Assembly: GCF_022539505.1 (NCBI RefSeq)
Contig: NC_061513.1
Location: 175,800,017 to 175,864,016, forward strand
DNA: 64,000 nt
Source: Lolium rigidum
Lineage: Eukaryota; Streptophyta; Magnoliopsida; Poales; Poaceae
Direction: 5' to 3'
Below the pieces are notes generated by a model. It worked only from the letters and a program-made list of their open reading frames with translations, had not been told where the DNA came from and did not search any database. Below are positions 57,649-64,000 of the stretch, piece after piece; position 1 is the first letter of the stretch, and each line of letters opens with the position of its first letter. The translations under genes and the position numbers were made by a program.

Positions 57649-58625
57649 TTTTTTTTTTTTTTTGAACCAGGAGAGCCCCGAAGGCCCCGGAAGCTTTATA
57701 TTAAAACATAAATAGTGGAGGTGTACAATATTAGAGATGCCTCATAAGAAAAAAGAAAATAACACACAGTTCCCCATTTTATGTGGAGAAGACCCCTCTG
57801 AAAGATGTTGAGACGCAATCAGGTCCCTCCCTATCTCCGCTGCCGAGCCGAAGGTCGGCTGTACCGCCGCCGAGCACCGCCGCAGGGACAGAACCACTTG
57901 CTTCAGTGCGGACGTTGAGCGTGGCCCGTGGCCGCTAACCTAAGAGAAGGCCTCCGATGGAGGTTGAAAAGACGTCGGAGCTCACCGGCTTTGACGTACG
58001 GCACACAGCCGTCAAGATTATGCCCGCCGATGTCGCTTCCAAGCGCCGGAAATCCCCGATGCAAGAATCCTCGCTAGCTCCGTCGATGTTGAGCGACCCG
58101 CACTCCAGCAACACTCCTGCCACGGGTGGGTGAAGGCGGGCAGAGGTGGTCGGAGAAGCGAGGAAAAATCTACGGGAAGGGGAATGTCCGAAACTCCCCT
58201 GAGCACCTTGGCCAAGCCATCCGCTCGCTGCCAACCACTTCCTCTCCCTCGCCGCCACGGTCGGCCAAGAGGAACATGGGAGAGCAGCTGGCGTCAAAGC
58301 TGGCCCGAGCACGAATCCACCGCCTGCAAGATCCAGACACCCAGAAACCACTGCATCTCCCACTCCCCTCGCCACCACGGCCGGCCGGAGGAGGAGGCAG
58401 TAGCTGCAGGAACTGAAGAGCTGCACGACCCAAGCGATTATTGGGGGGGGGGGGGGGCTCTCCACGGGAGCACCGCCAGCTCGATTCCACCCTGGAAGTG
58501 GAGCGGCGGCCTCCATCGGTGACCGACCGGCGCCTCGCCAAAGCACCAGGACGGCAAAGGAGCCCCTACTACCCTCGAGCATCAGCAGCATCCAGGATGT
58601 TCTTCTTCTCCCCTTAACCTCCATA
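57649..58625 (-). mobile_element. Possible retroposon, minus strand
   Basis: A run of 15 T at 57649-57663 reads as a poly(A) tail on the minus strand, preceded by a segment beginning GAACCAGGAGAGCCCCG (plus) that resembles grass LINE 3' ends. The GC-rich body has a 229-codon minus-strand frame (57935-58624) with no domain that I recognise, and a 15 G run at 58443-58457. No target duplication was found, so the limits and identity are uncertain. Confidence 0.35.
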
Positions 58626-60802
58626 GCCGGCCAGGAGAAGCAAAAATAGCTCGGAAGAGCTGCAGAGCAAGAGGCAGCAGCATGCCTTATACATGGAGAT
58701 CGTTGGGGAAGAAGGTGCCGCCGCCTCCTCCGACGACCGTAGCAGAAAACCAGCTGACCGCCATCCCAAGATGCTCAAGATCTGTCCAAAAATCTCAGAG
58801 CCCTACTCCAAACTACCGGCATAACGCCACTACCCCTAGTCTTACCTACTCCGGCGTCACTCCTCCGCCATCTTCGGTCAGCACCACCGCCGGGGAGGTC
58901 TCGGGAGCGACCCGGGAACACACGAGCTTCACCCAGTTACTGTTCACGCGTGATAGCAGGATGGGGAAAGAATGTTGTGTACGGTAGCTGCTTTCGTGCC
59001 CTCACATGCAACTTGGTCCAGTAGTTACTGTATGCGTAGAAATGTGATTTGAGCTAGCTTTGGCACTACGATTGCATGCTAGCAAATTTACTTGGTCTCG
59101 GTTGGAGAATGGAGTGACCATATGATTGGTACGTTGTACGTTGAGGAAGATTATGGTTAACTAAACTAGTTTAATCATAATGACTTCTATCTGTCAAACC
59201 ATTCATCGATTCAAGATAAGGTTTACATGAAAAAGATGTGCATTGATATTGTGATTTCATTCTTGTGATCGAGTTCGTCATTTCATAGAGTGTTTCAAAC
59301 TTGGTTTCGTATTTATTTTTAAGTCTTTTTTGGACGAGTTTTGTCAACTTTTCGCACATTGTCGGCCATTTCAAAATTCATTCGGGAAGTAGCTTCACCT
59401 CACAATTTCGCACTACTTTTATTCCAAAGTTTTCGGTATCAACCTCCATAAACAAGTAGATCTATAACTTCGTACAATATACTATGCAGATGTTGATGTA
59501 CTCGTATACGAATGTCAAAATGGAAAATTATGAACACAAAATTTGTGCGCGACACTGAGATGACACTATTCCTTGAAGGAATTTTGAAACGCGTGAACGG
59601 ATGCCAAATTTTTGATTAAATTTGGCAAAAAAAGCTTCAAAGGAACATGAAATTGCCATTCAAATATACGAAACAAAAAACCATTCATGTGAATTGTTTC
59701 GCAACATTAACACGCATCTTTTTCGTGTACAACATATTTCAAATCAACCACCGGAGGAGGATTAAACTGATGTAGATCAGTGGAATGTTACTTACGCATG
59801 CTCGAGTGCCTTCACCCATGAGGGGCCTACTTTCGCGCTCGCCAGAGCATTGGTGCGGAGAAACGGCCAAATCCACAGTTTTTCTTAGGTCATATTTTGC
59901 TTGCATGTGAGTTGCTTTAAGAATCGTGCTATGCAGAGAATCTTTTTCGTCATAGCCTACCAAACGTTTAGTTTTTGGCCCATACAATGCAAGAAAGGGC
60001 TTCGTGAGCAATCAATCATGGCCTAGATGTTTTGAGAAGAGCGATCGATTGGGTGATCTATACAAACACCTTGGCCACCCGAAATCCATGAAGAGAAACG
60101 GAGGCGGAGATGTTGCACATGCATAAGTACCGAGCGTCAGCCTCTGCATCTATTCAGTCGTTGCTTCACATGATGTAAGGATGTGATTGGTTGCTCGTAG
60201 CATATTTCAGCATCAGGCGAGATCGATCTTCTCCTCAGACCATGTTTAATTGGGCCAAGTCCCTGTCTCTGAACGATAGTTTATTTAGTTCTTAACAAAA
60301 AAGAATCATTTCATTTGTACATATTGTTTGGTTGCCAACTAAACTGCAATCTCCGTGTGAACTAAGAATTTAGGCCTGATTAGAAATCTACCTAAAAAGG
60401 TATACTCCACTTTTTTCTTTAAAAAGGCACACTAGCCAAGGTATGCGGGCATCAGACCTCACCCTGCAAAGAGCTTCGCACAATAACATCATGCTCGGGA
60501 TTATTGAGTTTGTCAATCTACAGCGAACGGGGCATATCGAAAAATGCTACTCAGAGAGAAAGAAATGATGTTTCATTTCATTGTTCATCAAGTACGATAC
60601 TGGATCATTCCCCAAGATTAAGTTTCCGAAATAAGAAGACTTGGACGCATGATGAAAGGCACCGGCTGAAGAGACGGACAGGAGATGTTATTTTCCAGAG
60701 AAGAGATCCCTAGCCTCGCCAACTAAAGTTGTGCGGCCACACACATGACAAGCTTGGAATAACCAGGGGAGCACAACACCTAAAGCACGGTTGTCAGGTA
60801 CG
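58626..60802. other. Intergenic, nothing firmly recognised
   Basis: About 2.2 kb without a supported gene. The GC-rich sequence to about 58960 may belong to the preceding retroposon. Sequence from 59150 is AT-rich, with several TTTTT and TTCAAA motifs and no paired termini. A minus-strand frame at 59739-60011 (90 codons) has no domain. Confidence 0.4.
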
Positions 60803-60810
60803 TATTAAAG
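60803..60810 (+). promoter_or_regulatory. TATA-like element of the second RTM2-like gene
   Basis: TATTAAAG about 115 bp upstream of the ATG at 60919; a weaker match than in the first gene. Confidence 0.35.
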
Positions 60811-60918
60811 CTCGGCTTTCAAGCAGCAAGGAAGGCAATCCCTGCGCGCGTAGTATCACGAACGGCAGCTTCGGCAACTCGATCGAAGATCTCGGTCGGT
60901 CGATCAGCGCAGCAGACC

Positions 60919-61497
60919 ATGGCGAGCTGGCCGCAGTTATCAGCGAAAGCCGCGGCGGACGGGCACCGATGCGACATCGACTTGGATCTCAAACCCCGTT
61001 GGGACGACGGGGCCACGACCTATCTCATTCGCTTCGACCTCTCAGGTAATCTACAACCTAGTTCACTAAACCCGGCGAGATTGAACCGTTGATTAACTGT
61101 ATCAAGTACGTGCGCGCCTCAACCTGGTGTTGAAGGATTCAAGAAGGACGAGTTCAAGGTGCTCGTGGACGCCGGCGGCAGGCTGACCCTCCGCGGCCAG
61201 CGCCCCTCCGGACACGTGCGGGTCAACAAGGCGCTCCAGCTGCCTCCTACGGCGGACTTCGACAAGATCGCCGCCCGGTTCGACGGCAGAATGCTCTGCC
61301 TCACCGTGCCTAAACTGCCGGTTGCCGAAATGGCGCTGGCGAGGATGGACGAAGCGAAAGAGCTGGCCGCGTGGGAGACGGAGGCGGAGAAAGAGCGATC
61401 CGAATGGGACCGGGGGCAGGTGATCGCGGCTGCCGTCGCCGCCTTCGCGCTCGGCGTCGTCGTCACTCACAAGTTACTGTCGGCAAAGCATGTCTAA
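60919..61497 (+). CDS. Short HSP20-domain protein with C-terminal membrane anchor, RTM2-like paralogue
   Basis: Two exons, 60919-61045 and 61136-61497, encode 162 residues ending in TAA. The HSP20 domain runs from about residue 23 to 104 (YLIRFDLSGFKKDEFKVLVD; closing MLCLTVPKLP). A short charged helix (107-134) follows, then a hydrophobic anchor (about 138-154, VIAAAVAAFALGVVVTH) and a short basic tail. The intron interrupts the glycine codon before FKK exactly as in the gene at 55603, and the LTVPKLP motif sits at residue 98 in both, so the two are tandem paralogues. This copy lacks the long Lys/Glu helical region, leaving HSP20 and anchor nearly adjacent. Expression and role are unknown. 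Confidence 0.8.
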
Positions 61498-62584
61498 GCA
61501 CATCGATCATGTCAGATCATGGAACAGTTGAAGCCTAGTCATCGTGGTGCGTCTACGCGTAAGTGTAAGAGAAGCTAGAGTACCACAATCTATAGCTGCG
61601 ACGGCGCATGAACATTTTACTGAATAATTGTGTCTGAGATGCAATTGGTTCACAACTTCACATGGATCAGCCGTGTCATTGCAGTACTCATGTGCTCAAT
61701 GATGGCCTGTTTTATATCGCCATTGTTTTTTTTCTCTCTCTCTCTTTTATCGGATTTGTACGGCTATGTGTGGCCGTGCGTATACTCTTATGAACTGTGT
61801 CACCATGATACAAGCTTTGAAATAATAAAACGTCCTTTATACAAAAAAAAATAATCAGTTGAGAAGCTATGGAATTTGAGAGCAGCGACCATAAAGAACT
61901 AACTCAAGTATACATCCATGCATGTTGGTTCTTCTCGCATAAAGCCGCATTTGGTGCCTCGATATAGTTTAGTTTTAATTTCTTCTATGTCAGAACTATG
62001 TGTTTGAGGAGTTGTATTACAAGATCAGCTAGCTAGGAACTCCACGGTTTGCCACTTCGGCGCCTACGGCTCCGACGGCGGTGAAGAAGTTGGAATCATC
62101 TGGCTAGCCATGCGCACACATTCCAAGCTTGCTTCCCTCTTCGACCATGACTACTCAAGCAACAAGAATAAACCTCTCTTGTGCTTAACGGCCACGAAAT
62201 CAAAGACACTAGCAGCTTCCTTTATAAAGGACTAGGAAGTGTTGGCGCGGCGCACACCGCGCCCGTGGGTTGAAATTGATGTTCGCAAAACCTAAAGCTA
62301 ATGTTGGATTGAAGTAGTTCACGCGTAGAAGCAAAGATTATATATCATAATATATCCAGATTCAGTCACATAATCCATAGGATCACTTATCCCAAATAAG
62401 ATACAATAGAGGTTAGATTGCATTAGTCTATGGTAGGACTACGTTGATGGGAAAAAATAAAAATAAAAATACAATAGAGGGAAGATTGATTCTACAGGGT
62501 ATATTTTTCATAGTCAAGTCAAAAGTAGATTATGTACAGAGATGATGCAAGAGTTTTCTTTCTTGTTGATTCATTCATTGTGCG
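61498..62584. other. 3' UTR and intergenic
   Basis: Begins with the 3' UTR of the preceding gene (to roughly 61850; AATAATAAAA near 61821 is a plausible poly(A) signal). After that no gene is supported. A GC-rich patch at 62040-62220 has no clear domain. Confidence 0.4.
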
Positions 62585-62652
62585 TCAGTGATTGACATCG
62601 GTTCCATATGTCAACAGCACCAGTGAAACAACAATGTGTACAACCCATGTAG

Positions 62653-63029
62653 AGCTGGTGTTGGAATCTGGGACGTCGATGCCTTTCTTCTCCGGTGTTC
62701 TGAAGATATCTCCAGACTTATCCATCATGCTGCAGTCTATGATCGCCCCTTTGTACCCAGCATCAGGGATTGGCCACGCCTTGTTCAAGCACTTGCTGTC
62801 GTCTCCATCCCACACGCTTTCCTTGAAAAAATCAATTTTCCATGAGATATTGTTTCATCGTTGTGTTTAAGTTTTTTTCTATTTGTTCCAGAAACTCGCA
62901 GTAGCACTGCCGTGGTTATAGTAGCGAAGGCTACTCTTCTCCAAGACTGCAGCATGATGGATAAGTCTGGAGATATCTTCAGAACACCGGAGAAGAAAGG
63001 CATCGACGTCCCAGATTCCAACACCAGCT
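62653..63029. repeat. 84 bp inverted repeat pair
   Basis: 62653-62736 (AGCTGGTGTTGGAATCTGGG...) and 62946-63029 are exact reverse complements by eye, separated by the 209 bp unit. A transcript covering both arms would fold into an 84 bp stem. Confidence 0.95.
62737..62945. repeat. 209 bp direct repeat, copy 1
   Basis: Identical to 63028-63236 except one base, at 62898 (G here, A at 63189). Starts CTATGATCGCCCC and ends CTTCTCCAAG. Confidence 0.95.
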
Positions 63030-63236
63030 ATGATCGCCCCTTTGTACCCAGCATCAGGGATTGGCCACGCCTTGTTCAAGCACTTGCTGTCGTCTCCATC
63101 CCACACGCTTTCCTTGAAAAAATCAATTTTCCATGAGATATTGTTTCATCGTTGTGTTTAAGTTTTTTTCTATTTGTTCCAGAAACTCACAGTAGCACTG
63201 CCGTGGTTATAGTAGCGAAGGCTACTCTTCTCCAAG
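63028..63236. repeat. 209 bp direct repeat, copy 2
   Basis: Second copy of the 209 bp unit. The single difference lies in the minus-strand splice donor, which is GTGAGT in this copy and GCGAGT in copy 1. Confidence 0.95.
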
Positions 63237-63336
63237 AAACGGTGAGGACAACTGCCATTTTATCAGCAGAGGTGTATGTTTGCTTTCCTGTGAAGAACGA
63301 AACAAAGTATGCAGTATCTTCAAAAGAAATTTAATG

Positions 63337-64000
63337 TGTCGGTAATCGGATTTAACGTTTGATAGATAAAAAGATCAGTTGTACTTTACCGTCTCACCAG
63401 GTATGGTTAGGTGATGAGCCAGCGAAATAGATTTTAGTCTTTTTGCTGATGTTCATTCCCAGCTAATCAGTTAGCTTCTTAAGAGTGATCTTGAAACGCT
63501 AGAACATCTCCACTTCGTCTAGCTTTGCTTCACCATCGTCAAATAAGGCATACCTGATCACTGAACATGGTGGAGAGTTTTGATCAGTTCAGGTATGTGT
63601 TGACTTAACTGTAACATCATACGTATGAATATATACTATGAAGCAAAGGAAATATACTTACATGACCTTCATCCTCATATTGGCTTTCTGCTTCACCGTT
63701 CCTTTAGATATATACTGGAATGCTTCTTCATATTTTTATACCTTGTGATCTGGTACTCGATCCACCCGGTAGATTATCGGATTGTTGTTGCTTGATTCCA
63801 GTATCAGCGGCGGCCAGAATGTGTATAAATCAGCTGGCAGAAAGTGTTATGCATGCCTCCTATGTTCTGTGAATTTCAATATTCAGAGAATCAAATATGC
63901 GTCTTTAAGGATATAAAGGGTCCTTAAACACGCGCCTTGAGACCTTCAGGAATTGAGGACTCAGCCATGCACACCAGGGAGACCCATTTGCTTCTGTTGA
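63337..64000. other. Non-coding or unresolved exon remnants
   Basis: No complete gene supported. On the minus strand a short stretch near 63495-63560 reads YALFDDGEAKLDEVEMF before a stop, and a stretch at 63660-63710 ends in a GTAAGT donor. These may be further exons of the unrecognised minus-strand gene, but the joints cannot be decided by eye. Confidence 0.3.

Larger units (their letters stand above)
62585..63287 (-). pseudogene. Unrecognised gene 3' part with duplicated and inverted exons
   Basis: On the minus strand a last exon 62821-62585 (acceptor TTTTTTCAAG) encodes ESVWDGDDSKCLNKAWPIPD, GYKGAII, DCSMMDKSGDIFRTPEKKG and IDVPDSNTSS. A hydrophobic C-terminal stretch (TWVVHIVVSLVLL) and a TGA follow. 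A preceding exon ends at 63191 (donor CTACT/GTGAGT); read in the frame that joins phase 0, it gives CPHRFLEKSSLRYYNHGSAT. I do not recognise the family; the cysteine pairs and C-terminal hydrophobic stretch suggest a secreted or anchored protein. Between the exons lie a second 209 bp copy of intron plus exon sequence and an 84 bp exon piece in inverted orientation, so correct splicing must skip them or the gene is broken. Upstream exons were not resolved. Confidence 0.45.

Noticed and set aside
57935..58624. A 229-codon minus-strand frame as a possible gene.
   Set aside because: Low-complexity GC-rich composition, overlapping frames on the other strand, a 15 G homopolymer inside, and a poly(T) start suggesting a retroposon. 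No domain recognised.

Overview
This window looks like nuclear DNA of a pooid grass (the Triticeae, oat or ryegrass group; an inference). The evidence is dense nesting of Gypsy-type LTR retrotransposons whose LTRs begin TGATACGTC, with tRNA-Asp-type primer sites and AAGCTTGGGGATGC polypurine tracts, plus long-LTR elements beginning TGTAAYATCCC, Harbinger, hAT-like and Mutator-like MITEs, and three intact genes with GT-AG introns. There are no bacterial operons, CRISPR arrays, rRNA or tRNA genes.

Layout. 1-3.9 kb: gene-free DNA with a PIF/Harbinger transposase relic cut by a 5'-truncated LINE, then MITEs. 3.9-43.4 kb: a deep nest of mostly minus-strand LTR retrotransposons. These include an 8.6 kb element with 3.5 kb LTRs and no coding capacity (3947-12583), a 6.7 kb solo LTR (16268-22936), a 4 kb non-coding element with 0.48 kb LTRs (23588-27541), a gag-protease-only Gypsy relic (29798-37536), and the left part of a related element with a different LTR (37537-40957). 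Two 100-N gaps interrupt the nest: comparison with the sister LTR says the first really spans about 2 bp, while the second must hide kilobases. 43.7-51.5 kb: a Harbinger-type DNA transposon (TSD TAA) carrying its own proline-rich ORF, split by a plus-strand non-autonomous Gypsy element that encodes an unusual 250-residue acidic and hydrophobic protein.

51.5-64 kb is the gene-bearing end. A LINE tail is followed by a complete six-exon mitochondrial porin (VDAC) gene of 276 aa at 52678-54608. Two HSP20-domain genes with a C-terminal membrane anchor (RTM2-like) follow at 55603-56578 and 60919-61497, with the same intron position. At 62.6-63.3 kb lies a minus-strand gene fragment reshaped by a direct duplication plus an inverted copy.

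The three intact plus-strand genes are independent transcription units. Nearly everything else is transposon-derived. I found no convincing new multi-gene system. The most interesting items are the inverted-duplicated gene at 62.6 kb, the transposon-borne ORFs, the tandem RTM2-like pair, and the LTR structures that reveal recombination and assembly problems.
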